Shown: positions 8,648 through 19,880, counted from the first letter of the stretch. The stretch is DNA of 64,000 nt from Acrocarpospora macrocephala (GCF_009687865.1 NZ_BLAE01000024.1:25039-89038); one strand, 5' to 3'. The notes: a model not told the origin generated them from the letters alone. Made by a program: numbers and translations.

Positions 8648-9196
8648 GTGGCCATTCAGCCGATCCGCCTGTTCGGCGACCCCGTCCTGCGCACGCCCGC
8701 GGATCCGGTGACAGACTTCGACAAGGAACTGCGCAAGCTTGTCAAAGACCTCACCGACACCATGATGGACGCGCCGGGCGCGGGCTTGGCGGCGCCCCAG
8801 ATCGGGGTCGGCCTGCGTGTGTTCACCTACAACATCGACGACGAGCTGGGCCACCTGATCAACCCGGACCTGGACCTGTCGGCCGACCTGGACGAGGAGG
8901 GCGAGGAGGGCTGCCTGTCCTTCCCCGGCCTGACCTTCCCGACGCCGCGGGCGATCCGCGCGGTGGCCAAGGGCTTCAACATGTACGGTGAGCCTGTCAC
9001 GATCGAGGGCTCCGAGCTGATGGCCCGCTGCCTCCAGCACGAGACCGACCACCTCAACGGGGTGCTGTTCATCGACCGCATGGACGTCAAGCAGCGCAAA
9101 CTCGCCATGAAGGCGATCCGCGAGGCGGAGTGGAGCGGCATGTCGGCCCCGGTCGTCAAGGTGTCGCCGCACGCCACCCAGGGTCGGGCCATCTAG
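8648..9196 (+). CDS. def: Peptide deformylase
   Basis: 182 aa metalloenzyme removing the formyl group from nascent protein N-termini. All three family motifs are present: GAGLAAPQIG (motif 1), EEGCLSFPG (motif 2, metal-binding Cys) and QHETDHLNG (motif 3, HExxH-type metal ligands). The GTG at 8648 gives MAIQPIRLFGDPVLR and is preceded by GAGGAG at the right distance; the ATG at 8633 would add five residues. It is followed 21 bp later by fmt, the enzyme that adds formyl to initiator tRNA. This is the conserved def-fmt pairing. Confidence 0.97.
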   Translation: MAIQPIRLFGDPVLRTPADPVTDFDKELRKLVKDLTDTMMDAPGAGLAAPQIGVGLRVFTYNIDDELGHLINPDLDLSADLDEEGEEGCLSFPGLTFPTPRAIRAVAKGFNMYGEPVTIEGSELMARCLQHETDHLNGVLFIDRMDVKQRKLAMKAIREAEWSGMSAPVVKVSPHATQGRAI

Positions 9197-9217
9197 CGTG
9201 ATCCAGGAAGGACTGAG

Positions 9218-10144
9218 TTGAGGCTGGTCTTCGCGGGCACGCCCGAGACCGCGCTGCCGTCGCTGCGGGCGCTGCTGGCGTCCCGGCACGAGGTCGTCGC
9301 CGTGGTCACCCGGCCGGACGCCGAGGCGGGCCGGGGGCGCAAGGTGCGGCCCAGCCCGGTCGCCGCGCTGGCCGCGGAGTCGGGCATCGAGGTGCTGCGG
9401 CCGGAGAAGGCGGGCGACCCCGCGTTCCTGGACCGGCTGCGCCAGATCGCCCCGGACTGCTGCCCGGTCGTCGCGTACGGCGCGCTGCTGCCGCAGGCGG
9501 CCCTGGACATTCCCCCGCAGGGCTGGATCAACCTGCACTTCTCGCTGCTGCCCGCCTGGCGCGGCGCGGCGCCCGTGCAGCACGCGATCCTGCACGGCGA
9601 CGAGATCACCGGCGCGGCCACCTTCCGGATCGTCCGCGAGCTGGACGCCGGTCCGGTGTTCGGCGTGGTCACCGAGGTGATCCGGCCTGCGGACACGAGC
9701 GGCGAGCTGCTCGGGCGGCTGGCCGAGTCCGGCGCGGGCCTGCTGGCCGCCACGCTGGACGGCGTCGAGGACGGCACGCTGGAGGCCCGCCCGCAGCCGC
9801 CCGACGGCGTCAGCCTGGCGCCGAAGATCACCGTGGAGGTGGCGCGGGTGGACTGGGCGGCCCCCGCCATGCGGGTGGACCGGCTGGTCCGGGCCTGCGC
9901 CCCCAACCCCGGCGCGTGGACCGAGTTCCGCGGCCAGCGCGTCAAGCTCGGCCCGGTCCGGCTCAGGCCGGACGCCGAGAAGCTGGAGCCGGGCGAGCTC
10001 CGGGTGAGCAAGAACAGCGTCCTCGCCGGCACGGGCAGCCACCCGGTCGAGCTCGGCGAGGTGGGGCCACAAGGGAAGCGCCAGATGCTGGCGGGAGACT
10101 GGGCGCGCGGCGTCCGCATAACAGACCAGGATCGGCTGGACTAG
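9218..10144 (+). CDS. fmt: Methionyl-tRNA formyltransferase
   Basis: 308 aa enzyme transferring formyl from 10-formyltetrahydrofolate to Met-tRNA(fMet). The TTG at 9218 follows AGGAAGGA and gives [15 protein letters not shown], the usual opening. The catalytic block [20 protein letters not shown] (Asn, His) and the downstream GDEITG aspartate are intact. The C-terminal OB-like tRNA-binding domain occupies about residues 205-308. The TAG stop shares its last base with the GTG proposed for rsmB, so the two are probably translationally coupled. Confidence 0.97.
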   Translation: MRLVFAGTPETALPSLRALLASRHEVVAVVTRPDAEAGRGRKVRPSPVAALAAESGIEVLRPEKAGDPAFLDRLRQIAPDCCPVVAYGALLPQAALDIPPQGWINLHFSLLPAWRGAAPVQHAILHGDEITGAATFRIVRELDAGPVFGVVTEVIRPADTSGELLGRLAESGAGLLAATLDGVEDGTLEARPQPPDGVSLAPKITVEVARVDWAAPAMRVDRLVRACAPNPGAWTEFRGQRVKLGPVRLRPDAEKLEPGELRVSKNSVLAGTGSHPVELGEVGPQGKRQMLAGDWARGVRITDQDRLD

Positions 10145-11532
10145 TGACGGGAAACCGGGCCGGAATGAGCCAGGGCGCCAACCGGCGAGGCGGGAAGAGG
10201 CCTTCCAAGCCGGTCAGGGATGCGGCGCGCAACGCCGCCTACGACCTGATGCGCGCGGTCGACGAGCGGGACGCGTACGCGAACCTCCTGATGCCGGTCA
10301 TGCTCCGGCAGCGCGGCATCACCGGCCGGGACGCCGCGCTGGCGACCGAGCTTGCCTACGGCACGCTGCGCGGGCTCGGCACCTACGACGAGATCGTGGC
10401 CGCGTGCAGCGACCGGGCCCCGGAGGACGTGGATCCGCCGTTGCTGGACGCGATCAGGCTGGGCGCGCACCAGCTGCTCAAGACCCGCATCCCGGCGCAC
10501 GCCGCGGTCAGCGCCACCATCGACCTGGTCCGGCTGCGCGTCGGCGAAGGCCCGTCCCGGTTCGCCAACGCCGTGCTCCGCAAGGTCGCCGGGCGCTCCC
10601 TGCCGGACTGGCTGGAGATCGTCGCCCCACCGGCGGACAAGGACCCGATCGGCCACCTGTCGATCGTGCACAGCCATCCGGCCTGGATCGTGGCCGCGCT
10701 GCGGGACGCGGTCGGCGGCGACTTCGCCGAGACGGCCGCGCTGCTGGCGGCCGACAACGAGCGTCCCCGGGTGGCCCTGGTGGCCCGCCCCGGCCGGGCG
10801 ACCATCGACGAGCTGGTCGCGGCGGGCGCGGAACCGGCCGCGTACTCGCCGTACGGCGCGTACATGACCGAGGGCGATCCGGGTTCGCTGGCCGCCGTCG
10901 GGGAGGCCCGCGCGGCGGTGCAGGACGAGGCCAGCCAGCTGGTGGCGCTCGCGCTCACCCGGGTGCCGCTGGACCGCGACGGCCTCTGGCTGGACATGTG
11001 CGCGGGCCCCGGCGGCAAGGCCGGGCTGCTTGACGCCGTCGCCGTCCAGACCGGCGCCCGGGTGCTCGCCGCCGACCTGCAGGAACACCGGGCCAGGATG
11101 GTGTGGCGTACCACCAAGGAGGCCAAGGTCGTGGTCGCCGACGGCCTGGCGCCCGCCTGGCGGCCCGGCGCGTTCGACCGGGTGCTGCTGGACGCGCCGT
11201 GCACCGGCCTCGGCGCGCTGCGCCGCCGCCCGGAGGCGCGCTGGCGGCGCGATCCCAGCGGCATACCGGAGCTCACCCGCCTGCAGCGCCGCCTGCTCGA
11301 CTCCGCCCTGGACGCGGTACGGCCCGGCGGCGTCGTCGCCTACGTCACCTGCTCGCCCCACCTGGCCGAGACCAGAGCCGTGATCGCCGACGTGGCCGGC
11401 CGGGTGGACACGCTGGACGCCCGGGAGTTCCTGCCGGAGGTCCCCGGCCTCGGCGACGGCCCGTACGCCCAGTTCTGGCCGCACCGGCACGGCACCGACG
11501 CGATGTTCCTGGCCCTGCTCAGGAAACGTTAG
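10144..11532 (+). CDS. rsmB: 16S rRNA (cytosine-967-C5)-methyltransferase
   Basis: 462 aa (from GTG 10144). The N-terminal NusB-like RNA-binding domain (about residues 20-160; NAAYDLMRAVDERDAYAN) is followed by a Rossmann methyltransferase domain. The SAM loop is DMCAGPGGKAG, and both catalytic cysteines are present in DAPCTGLG and VTCSPH. An ATG at 10165 is an alternative start; neither has a strong ribosome-binding site, and I prefer the GTG because it overlaps the fmt stop. The TAG stop overlaps the stop of the convergent ABC permease in the four bases TTAG. Confidence 0.95.
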   Translation: MTGNRAGMSQGANRRGGKRPSKPVRDAARNAAYDLMRAVDERDAYANLLMPVMLRQRGITGRDAALATELAYGTLRGLGTYDEIVAACSDRAPEDVDPPLLDAIRLGAHQLLKTRIPAHAAVSATIDLVRLRVGEGPSRFANAVLRKVAGRSLPDWLEIVAPPADKDPIGHLSIVHSHPAWIVAALRDAVGGDFAETAALLAADNERPRVALVARPGRATIDELVAAGAEPAAYSPYGAYMTEGDPGSLAAVGEARAAVQDEASQLVALALTRVPLDRDGLWLDMCAGPGGKAGLLDAVAVQTGARVLAADLQEHRARMVWRTTKEAKVVVADGLAPAWRPGAFDRVLLDAPCTGLGALRRRPEARWRRDPSGIPELTRLQRRLLDSALDAVRPGGVVAYVTCSPHLAETRAVIADVAGRVDTLDAREFLPEVPGLGDGPYAQFWPHRHGTDAMFLALLRKR

Positions 11533-12326
11533 GCGTCCCGCCGCCGGAACGCCCAGAGCGCGATGGCCAGGATGATCGCGGTGTATCCGGCGAACACCCC
11601 GAATCCCGTCCACGGGGCGAGCGAGCCGGACGTCTCCGCCGCGTTCATGATCGCCGCGCCCGCCGTGGACGGGAGGAACTTCTGCGTCGTCGCGCCCCAC
11701 TCGCCGGGCAGGAACGCGCCGAAGATCGGCAGCACGAACAGCAGGCCCAGCACGGCCGTGATCGCCCCGGCGGTGTGCCGCACGATGGTCGCCAGGCCCA
11801 GCGAGAACAGGGCGACCAGCGCCAGGTAGAGGCCGCCGCCGAGCACCGCGCGCAGCAGGCCCGGCTGGCCGAGGGTGGCGGCCAGGCCCCTGGTCGCGAA
11901 CACCGCCTGCGAGGCGAAGAACGACGCGAACGACACGAGCAGGCCGGTGATCAGGCTGACCACCGCCAGCACGACCAGCTTGGCCGCCAGCAGCCGGCCC
12001 CGGCGTGGCACCGCCGCCAGCGTGGACTTGATCGAGCCGGTGGAGTACTCGCCCGACATGGTCAGCACGCCGAGCACGCCCAGCGTGATGACGCCGAAGT
12101 TCAGCCCGGCCAGGCCGTACGCGCCCGGGTCGAAGGCGGCGCGGCGGGAGGCGGGCAGCTGGTCGAGGGAGACCACGAACGCGAGCGCGAGCAGCGCGGA
12201 CAGGCCGACCGTGACGACCACGGTGGCCAGCAGGCCCCAGAACGCGGACCTGACCGTGAAGAACTTCAGCCATTCCGCGGCCAGGGCCTGGGCGAAGGTG
12301 GCGCGGCGGCGCGACCCGCGGCTCAC
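11529..12326 (-). CDS. ABC-2 type transporter permease
   Basis: 265 aa integral membrane protein with about six hydrophobic segments. After a short basic N-terminus and the typical AEWLKFFTVRSAFWG entry, segments begin near residues 28, 75, 110, 165, 195 and 235. GEYSTGSIKSTLAAVPRRG is the conserved cytoplasmic loop of ABC-2 permeases. The GTG start at 12326 overlaps the TGA of the upstream ATPase gene, so the two form a coupled pair and presumably one exporter. The substrate cannot be read from sequence; antibiotic or lipid export is common in the family. Its stop overlaps rsmB. Confidence 0.92.
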   Translation of the reverse strand: MSRGSRRRATFAQALAAEWLKFFTVRSAFWGLLATVVVTVGLSALLALAFVVSLDQLPASRRAAFDPGAYGLAGLNFGVITLGVLGVLTMSGEYSTGSIKSTLAAVPRRGRLLAAKLVVLAVVSLITGLLVSFASFFASQAVFATRGLAATLGQPGLLRAVLGGGLYLALVALFSLGLATIVRHTAGAITAVLGLLFVLPIFGAFLPGEWGATTQKFLPSTAGAAIMNAAETSGSLAPWTGFGVFAGYTAIILAIALWAFRRRDA

Positions 12327-13240
12327 GCCGCGTCCCTGGCGTGCGCGTGGAACTCGACGCTGTCGGCGGTCAGGCGCATGAACGCGTCCTCCAGGGACGG
12401 CTGGACCACCGAGAGCTCGTGCAGGCGGAGCCGGGCCGCGTAGGCGAGGTCGCCGATCTGGGCGGGGCTCACGCCGTACACGAGCAGGCAGCCGCGCTCG
12501 GCCGGGGCGGTGCGGCAGCCGCGCGCGGTGAGCAGTGAGGCCAGGGCGAGCAGGTCGGGGGAGCGGACCCGGACGTGGCTGGAGGCGTTGGCGGCGATGA
12601 AGGCGCTCATCGTGGTGTCGGCCAGGATCCGGCCCTTGCCGATGACCAGCAGCCGCTCGGCGGTCAGCGCCATCTCCGCCATCAGGTGGCTGGAGACGAA
12701 CACCGTCCGCCCCTCGGCGGCCAGGCTGCGCATCAGCTGCCTGATCCACCGGATGCCCTCCGGGTCCAGGCCGTTGACGGGCTCGTCGAACAGCAGCACG
12801 CCGGGGTCGCCGAGCAGCGCGGCCGCGATGCCCAGCCGCTGCGCCATGCCGAGCGAGAACCCGCCCGCCCGCTTGCCCGCCACCTCGGTCAGCCCGACCA
12901 GATCCAGCGTCTCGGCCACCCGCCGCGGGGAGATCCCGTTCGCCTTCGCCAGGCAGCGCAGATGGTTGTACGCCGTGCGCCCCCCGTGCACGGACTTGGC
13001 CTCCAGCAGCGCGCCCACCTCGCGCAGCGGCGCGGGCAGGTCCCGGTAACGCCGCCCGTTCACGGTCACCCGCCCGGCCGTCGGGTGGTCCAGTCCGAGG
13101 ATCATCCGCATCGTGGTGGATTTGCCCGCGCCGTTCGGGCCGAGGAACCCCGTGACCACACCCGGCCTGACCTCGAAGTCGATGTGATCGACCGCCGTCT
13201 TCGCGCCGTAGACCTTGGTGAGGCCCTGTGCCTGGATCAT
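12323..13240 (-). CDS. ABC transporter ATP-binding protein (ABC-2 / drug-export type)
   Basis: 305 aa ATPase. Walker A GPNGAGKSTTMRMI is near residue 34. The signature is the variant FSLGMAQRLGIA typical of this exporter subfamily, and Walker B is VLLFDEPVNGLDPEG. The C-terminal 90 residues match the regulatory extension of CcmA/NatA-type exporters. The ATG at 13240 lies 7 bp after the minus-strand -10 TAGCCT and has no ribosome-binding site, which suggests a leaderless mRNA. It is divergent from rpe and translationally coupled to the permease. Confidence 0.95.
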   Translation of the reverse strand: MIQAQGLTKVYGAKTAVDHIDFEVRPGVVTGFLGPNGAGKSTTMRMILGLDHPTAGRVTVNGRRYRDLPAPLREVGALLEAKSVHGGRTAYNHLRCLAKANGISPRRVAETLDLVGLTEVAGKRAGGFSLGMAQRLGIAAALLGDPGVLLFDEPVNGLDPEGIRWIRQLMRSLAAEGRTVFVSSHLMAEMALTAERLLVIGKGRILADTTMSAFIAANASSHVRVRSPDLLALASLLTARGCRTAPAERGCLLVYGVSPAQIGDLAYAARLRLHELSVVQPSLEDAFMRLTADSVEFHAHARDAA

Positions 13241-13311
13241 GATGTCGAGGCTAGGACGCGGGCACCCGGCAATCGGTAAAGCCCGCGCGTCTCGCCGTAG
13301 AATTGCCGGTC
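13241..13311. promoter_or_regulatory. Divergent leaderless-type promoters (ABC exporter / rpe)
   Basis: On the minus strand TAGCCT (13253-13248) ends 7 bp before the ATG at 13240. On the plus strand TAGAAT (13298-13303) ends 8 bp before the ATG at 13312. Neither gene has a Shine-Dalgarno sequence. The 71-bp gap holds both promoters. Confidence 0.5.
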
Positions 13312-13983
13312 ATGGCCGTACAGATCTCGCCCAGCATCCTGTCCGCCGACTTCGCCCGTCTCGCCGACGAGGCGGCGCGGGTCGAAGGGGTGGCCGACTG
13401 GCTGCACGTGGACGTCATGGACAACCATTTCGTGCCCAATCTCACACTGGGGTTGCCGGTGGTGGAGGCGCTGCTGCGGGCCACCCCGATTCCGGTCGAC
13501 TGCCATCTCATGATCGAGGATCCGGACCGGTGGGCGCCCGGCTACGCGGAGGCCGGGGCCGGGAGCGTGACCGTGCACGCCGAGGCTGCCAAGGCGCCGG
13601 TGCGGACGTTGCGGGCGATCCGGGCGGCCGGGGCCAGGTCGGGGTTCGCGCTCAATCCGGCCACCTCGATCGAGGCGTACGAGGATCTGCTGCCGGAGAT
13701 CGACATGCTGCTGCTGATGACGGTGGAGCCGGGGTTCGGCGGGCAGCGGTTCCTGGACGTGGTGCTGCCGAAGATCACCCGGACCCGGGCGCTGATCGAG
13801 AAGCACGGCGGGGAGATCTGGCTGCAGGTCGACGGCGGCGTCTCGGCCGAGACGATCGAACGCTGCGCCGCCGCCGGGGCGGACGTGTTCGTGGCGGGCA
13901 ACGCGGTCTACGCGGCCGACGATCCGGCCCAGGCCGTCCGGGACCTGCGCGCGCTGGCGCTGGCACATCCGCCCTTGGGGTAA
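13312..13983 (+). CDS. rpe: Ribulose-phosphate 3-epimerase
   Basis: 223 aa TIM-barrel enzyme interconverting ribulose-5-phosphate and xylulose-5-phosphate in the pentose phosphate pathway. The start ATG 13312 gives [17 protein letters not shown]. Conserved metal and acid/base blocks are intact: [29 protein letters not shown] and QVDGGV. It precedes the riboflavin operon, which fits because ribulose-5-phosphate is the RibB substrate. The FMN riboswitch lies after rpe, so rpe itself is probably expressed independently of FMN. Confidence 0.97.
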   Translation: MAVQISPSILSADFARLADEAARVEGVADWLHVDVMDNHFVPNLTLGLPVVEALLRATPIPVDCHLMIEDPDRWAPGYAEAGAGSVTVHAEAAKAPVRTLRAIRAAGARSGFALNPATSIEAYEDLLPEIDMLLLMTVEPGFGGQRFLDVVLPKITRTRALIEKHGGEIWLQVDGGVSAETIERCAAAGADVFVAGNAVYAADDPAQAVRDLRALALAHPPLG

Positions 13984-14094
13984 GCGTGAACGTGCGGCGC
14001 GCGAGGACTGGAAACAAGCGCTTGCTTGTCTCATTAGATGGATGGGTCGCCGCGATTCGCGGTCGCATGGCACACTGAAAGCGAGCAAAGCGTG

Positions 14095-14213
14095 CTCCGG
14101 GGTCGGTGTAATTCCGAACCGGCGGTTACAGTCCGCGACCCGGCCGAAGCCTTCGGCCGGTTGACCTGGTGAAACTCCAGGACCGACGGTGAAAGTCCGG
14201 ATGGGAGGCAGCG
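14095..14213 (+). promoter_or_regulatory. FMN riboswitch (RFN element)
   Basis: The conserved FMN-aptamer blocks occur in order: GGTCGGTGTAATTCCGAACC, GGCGGTTACAGTCCGCGACCC, a variable GGCCGAAGCCTTCGGCC hairpin, GGTTGACCTGGTGAAACTCC, ACCGACGGTGAAAGTCC and GGATGGGAGGCAGC. This aptamer binds FMN and lowers expression of riboflavin genes. A downstream hairpin (CCCCGA at 14236-14241 pairing TCGGGG at 14245-14250) could belong to the expression platform. No U-run follows it, so control may be translational rather than by termination. Confidence 0.95.
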
Positions 14214-14342
14214 CGCTGGCGGGCGGTTGGGCGTCCCCCGATTTTCGGGGAGGTCCGCTGTCCGCTGATGGAGTGCACCGGTTTGTGCACCCATCGCCAC
14301 CCCCGGGGCCCGCCTGGTGACACAGGTGAGGAGAGGACCGGG

Positions 14343-15437
14343 GTGGCCGATCAGCCGGACATCGCGCACATGCGGCGTGCCGTCGCGCTCGCTTCGCGCG
14401 GGCTGGGGACGACCAGCCCGAATCCCGTGGTCGGGTGCGTGATCCTCGACGCGGACGGCGAGCCGGCCGGCGAGGGATTCCACGAGTACGCCGGCGGCCC
14501 CCACGCCGAGGTGAACGCGCTGCGCGCGGCCGGCGAGCGGGCCAGGGGCGGCACCGCGTACGTGACACTCGAACCCTGCGACCACACCGGGCGGACCGGG
14601 CCGTGCAGCCTCGCCCTGATCGAGGCGGGCGTGGCCCGGGTGGTCATCGCCGTGGGCGATCCCAATCCGGTGGCCTCGGGGGGCGCCGAGCGGCTCCGGC
14701 GGCAGGGGATCCGGGTCGACACCGGGGTGCTGACCGAGGCGGCCGAAGCGGGCAACGCGGCCTGGCTGACCTTCGTGCGGCGGCGCAGGCCGTACGTGAC
14801 GTGGAAGTTCGCGGCGACGCTGGACGGGCGGTCGGCGGCCGAGGACGGCACCAGCAAGTGGATCACCTCGGCGGAGGCGCGGGCCGACGTGCACCGGCTG
14901 CGGGGCGAGCAGGACGCGATCCTGGCCGGGATCGGCACGGTGCTGGCGGACGATCCCCAGCTCACCGTGCGGCCGCCGCGGGGGAGACCGCCGCTCCGGG
15001 TGGTTCTGGACAGCGAGGGGCGGACGCCGCCGGGCGCCCGGGTATTGGACTCGGCCGCGCCGACGTTGATCGCGGTGGCGGAGGGAACCGAGGTGGCCCA
15101 CGCCGACGTGGTCCGGCTGGCCCGGACCCCGGACGGGATCGATCTCGACGGCCTGCTGGCCGAGCTCTACCGCAGGCAGGTGGTGAGCCTGCTGGTGGAG
15201 GGCGGGCCGGTGGTGGCGGGATCGTTCCTGCGGGCCGGGCTGGTCGACCAGGTGGTCGGCTACCTGGCCCCGGCCCTGCTGGGCTCGGGGGCGGCGGCCC
15301 TCGGACCGGCCGGAGTCACCACCATCACCGACACCCATCGACTGATATTTCACGAAATTTCCCCTATTGGGCCGGACCTTCGCTTCATCGCCCGGCCGGC
15401 ACCCCCGAAGGAGACAGATGTTCACCGGAATCGTTGA
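14343..15437 (+). CDS. ribD: Bifunctional diaminohydroxyphosphoribosylaminopyrimidine deaminase / reductase
   Basis: 364 aa enzyme for riboflavin steps 2 and 3. The N-terminal deaminase (about residues 1-145) has HAEVNAL and EPCDHTGRTGPC zinc-binding motifs. The C-terminal NADPH-dependent reductase has KFAATLDGR, SKWITS, GIGTVLADDP and VEGGPVVAGSF. The GTG at 14343 follows GAGGAGAGG and is the first gene under the FMN riboswitch. Its last 20 bases overlap the start of ribE, indicating tight coupling. Confidence 0.96.
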   Translation: MADQPDIAHMRRAVALASRGLGTTSPNPVVGCVILDADGEPAGEGFHEYAGGPHAEVNALRAAGERARGGTAYVTLEPCDHTGRTGPCSLALIEAGVARVVIAVGDPNPVASGGAERLRRQGIRVDTGVLTEAAEAGNAAWLTFVRRRRPYVTWKFAATLDGRSAAEDGTSKWITSAEARADVHRLRGEQDAILAGIGTVLADDPQLTVRPPRGRPPLRVVLDSEGRTPPGARVLDSAAPTLIAVAEGTEVAHADVVRLARTPDGIDLDGLLAELYRRQVVSLLVEGGPVVAGSFLRAGLVDQVVGYLAPALLGSGAAALGPAGVTTITDTHRLIFHEISPIGPDLRFIARPAPPKETDVHRNR

Positions 15438-16008
15438 GGAACTCGGTGAGGTCGTGCACGTCGGGCACCTGCACGACGCCGCCCGCCTGGCCGTACACGG
15501 CAAGATCGTGACCGTCGGCGCGCGGCACGGAGAGTCGATCGCCGTCAACGGCGTCTGCCTGACCGTGGTGGACGTGGACGGCGAGGTGTTCACCGCCGAC
15601 GTCATGAAGGAGACCCTGAACCGCTCCTGCCTGGGCGTGCTCCAGCGGGGCTCCCGGGTCAACCTGGAACGCGCGGTCCGCGCCGACCAGCGGATGGGCG
15701 GCCACATCGTGCAGGGCCACGTGGACGGCACCGGCGTCATCCTCACCCGCGAACCCGCCGAGCACTGGGAGATCGTCCGCCTCTCCCTGCCCAAGGACCT
15801 GAACCGCTACGTGGTCGAGAAAGGCTCCATCACCGTCGACGGGGTCAGCCTCACCGTCGCCGCCGTCGACGAGCAGAGCTTCGCCGTCAGCTTAATCCCG
15901 ACCACGCTCGGCCTCACCACGCTCGGTCACAAGCAGCCCGGCGACCCGGTCAACCTGGAGGTCGACATCATCGCCAAGTACGTCGAGAAGCTGGTGACCC
16001 GGTCATGA
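15418..16008 (+). CDS. ribE: Riboflavin synthase alpha chain
   Basis: 196 aa enzyme that dismutates two 6,7-dimethyl-8-ribityllumazines into riboflavin. It consists of two similar lumazine-binding barrels: the first opens [12 protein letters not shown], the second follows [13 protein letters not shown] at about residue 98. ATG 15418 follows AGGAGA. It begins inside the ribD 3' end and its TGA overlaps the next ATG (ATGA, 16005-16008). Confidence 0.97.
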   Translation: MFTGIVEELGEVVHVGHLHDAARLAVHGKIVTVGARHGESIAVNGVCLTVVDVDGEVFTADVMKETLNRSCLGVLQRGSRVNLERAVRADQRMGGHIVQGHVDGTGVILTREPAEHWEIVRLSLPKDLNRYVVEKGSITVDGVSLTVAAVDEQSFAVSLIPTTLGLTTLGHKQPGDPVNLEVDIIAKYVEKLVTRS

Positions 16009-16654
16009 ACTGGGCCGAGGCGGGCTTCGACCTGCTGGGCACCCGGGTGTTGTGGACCGACCTGATCGGCAACGTGGCCGCGCTGGCCACCGTCCTGCTG
16101 GCCATCCGGCGGTCGATCTGGACCTGGCCGGTCCAGCTCACCGCGTCGGTGTTATTGCTGGTCGCCTCCGTCAACGCGCACATCACCGGCAACGCCCTCA
16201 AGCAGGTCATGTTCGGCGCGCTCGCGATCTACGGCTGGATCCGCTGGTCGCAGGGCACCCGGGACGGCCAGGAGCTGGCCGTGCGCCCCGCCACCGGCCC
16301 CGAGCGGGCCGCCATGATCGTCGCAATGGTCGCCGGCACCGCCGCGGTGGGCGTGCTGTTCTTCACGACCGGGCTGTCCTGGGGCGCGCACGCGCCGCTG
16401 CCCGAGGGGTACTTCCTGGTCGCCGCCGACGCGTACATCTTCGTCGGCAGCGCCGTCGCCACCTGGGCGCAGGGCCGCGCGCTGGTGGACTTCTGGCTCA
16501 TCTGGGTCGCGGTGGACCTGGTCGGCGTGCCGCTGGCCTTCCGCTCCGGCCTCGTCGTCTCCGGAACCGTGTACGGGATCTTCTTCCTGCTGGTCCTCGT
16601 CGGGTTCGTGAACTGGCTCAAGCAATACCGGTCAAGGGAAGTAGTGGTGGCGGT

Positions 16655-16658
<4 letters not shown>
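16005..16658 (+). CDS. PnuC-family transporter, probable riboflavin importer (RibM/PnuX-like)
   Basis: 217 aa membrane protein with about seven hydrophobic segments, starting near residues 19, 45, 62, 100, 130, 165 and 190. The family has aromatic WxxW-type motifs; WTWPVQ, GWIRW and [10 protein letters not shown] are seen. PnuC relatives carry nicotinamide riboside, thiamine or riboflavin by facilitated diffusion. Placement inside an FMN-riboswitch operon between ribE and ribBA points to riboflavin uptake, as for actinobacterial RibM (inference from context). It has ATGA overlaps with both neighbours. Confidence 0.88.
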
Positions 16659-18353
<1,695 letters not shown>

Positions 18354-18415
18354 CCTCCGCACCCGTGCAGTACGGTTCTGTGGTCCCGCCCCGACTCACC
18401 TGGTGACCCTCAATC

Positions 18416-18865
18416 GTGCCCGAACCCCTGCCCACCCTCCCTCTCACCTGGCGCCCCCGCCGCTCCCGTTACGTCGCGTACGGCATGGCGGCGCTCATGG
18501 TCGCGGGCTCCCTGATCCTGGCGGTCGTCCTCCCGGAACAGTTCAAGGCCCCCGACCGAATCGGCATGGTCGCCTTCTTCGCCGCGATCGCCTGGGTCCT
18601 GCACTTGATCGGCCGGATCCGGGTGGTCGCGGCAGAAGACGGCCTCACGGTCGTCAACGTCCTGCGCACCCACCGCTACGAATGGGCCGAGGTCCTCGAC
18701 GTCACCTTCATCGACGCCGACCCGTGGCCCCGCCTCGACCTCGCCGACGGCACAGTCATCGGCGCGATGGGCATCCAGGGCTCCGAAAAGATCCGCGCCG
18801 CCCAGGCGGTGGCAGAACTCCGCATCCTCCTCAAGGCCAAAGGCGAGGCCCCCGAAGACCGATGA
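18416..18865 (+). CDS. PH-domain-like membrane protein
   Basis: 149 aa protein with two hydrophobic segments (about residues 22-42 and 52-70), then a beta-rich domain (IRVVAAEDGLTVVNVLRTHRYEWAEV) of the bacterial PH / DUF2581 kind. Such proteins often follow ribH in actinomycetes; their role is unknown. The GTG at 18416 is the first usable start. It is convergent with the following hydrolase, leaving only 21 bp between them. Confidence 0.82.
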   Translation: MPEPLPTLPLTWRPRRSRYVAYGMAALMVAGSLILAVVLPEQFKAPDRIGMVAFFAAIAWVLHLIGRIRVVAAEDGLTVVNVLRTHRYEWAEVLDVTFIDADPWPRLDLADGTVIGAMGIQGSEKIRAAQAVAELRILLKAKGEAPEDR

Positions 18866-18886
18866 CCTCTGCTCGGGGCTCCCACG

Positions 18887-19729
18887 TCACCGTTGAACGA
18901 GCCAGGGGAGCAGGTCGGGGAGGACGTGGAACGCATGGAAGTGCGCGGCTCCGGGTTGCACGGTCATCCGTGCCGTGGGAATGCGTTCGGACAGCCACCG
19001 CGAATGGCTCAGCGGAGAGAACTTGTCGTCCTGGCCGTGCCACACCAGCGTGGGGACCCGGATTTCGGCGGGATCGAAACCCCAGGGGGCGGTGAAGGCG
19101 AGGGAGTCGTCGATCCATCCGCCCGGCGACGTTCGCACCGCTTCCGCGAAGTTTCTTATCAGAGCGGTACGGAACTCCGGGTCGGTCACGATGCGCCGGT
19201 CGGAATCGGTGAGTTCGGCGAAAATGCTGTTCACCAGCTGGACGGGGTCCTTCTTGATCTCCTCGGCCTCCGAGGCCAGCTTGGCGGTCAAGGCGGCCCG
19301 GCCTTGTAGCGCGGTTCGATACTCGCTCACATTGGTCGGGGTCATTCCCTCGAACCAGTCCAGCTCCGCGGCGGCGATCGGCGCCAGACTGACCAGCGCC
19401 GCCACCCGGGTCACCCGGTCAGGGATGAGCGCGGCGCAAGCGAGCGCGTGTGGCCCGCCGCCAGATCGCCCGGCCACGGCGAACTCATCGAGGCCCAGGT
19501 GGTCCGCGATGGCCGTGACGTCGGAGGCGACATCGCACACCCGCCGTTCCATGTGGCGGTCGGACGCCCCGTACCCGGGCCGGTCGTAGGTGATCAGCTG
19601 GACACCCAGGCGATTGAGCAGGTCGGCGTGCGGAGCCGGGCCCACCCGGCTGCCCGGAGTTCCATGCAGAAGGAACACCGGAATGCCCCCCTCGACTTTG
19701 CCCTGTCGCGAGATGGCGAGCGTTCTCAT
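18887..19729 (-). CDS. Alpha/beta hydrolase
   Basis: 280 aa enzyme of the alpha/beta-hydrolase superfamily. The oxyanion block is LLHGTPGSR, the nucleophile elbow GRSGGG (Ser near residue 90), the acid likely in GQDDKFSP and the histidine in GAAHFHAF. No signal peptide is seen, so it is probably cytosolic. The substrate cannot be inferred. A perfect 12-bp palindrome, GATCGGCCGATC (19732-19743), lies directly upstream of the ATG and could be an operator. The gene is a minus-strand single unit. Confidence 0.9.
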   Translation of the reverse strand: MRTLAISRQGKVEGGIPVFLLHGTPGSRVGPAPHADLLNRLGVQLITYDRPGYGASDRHMERRVCDVASDVTAIADHLGLDEFAVAGRSGGGPHALACAALIPDRVTRVAALVSLAPIAAAELDWFEGMTPTNVSEYRTALQGRAALTAKLASEAEEIKKDPVQLVNSIFAELTDSDRRIVTDPEFRTALIRNFAEAVRTSPGGWIDDSLAFTAPWGFDPAEIRVPTLVWHGQDDKFSPLSHSRWLSERIPTARMTVQPGAAHFHAFHVLPDLLPWLVQR

Positions 19730-19880
19730 CTGATCGGCCGATCGGATCGTCTCGATGCCGGCTTGCCCCCCCTCACACCATCCGACGGGTCCCTCGTCAG
19801 GATCCCCCGCGCCGGCCGAGAGAGGAAGTGATCCGCGGCGGACAACGCGACTGTGCCGCGGTCACGGTCGAGGATGGGAT

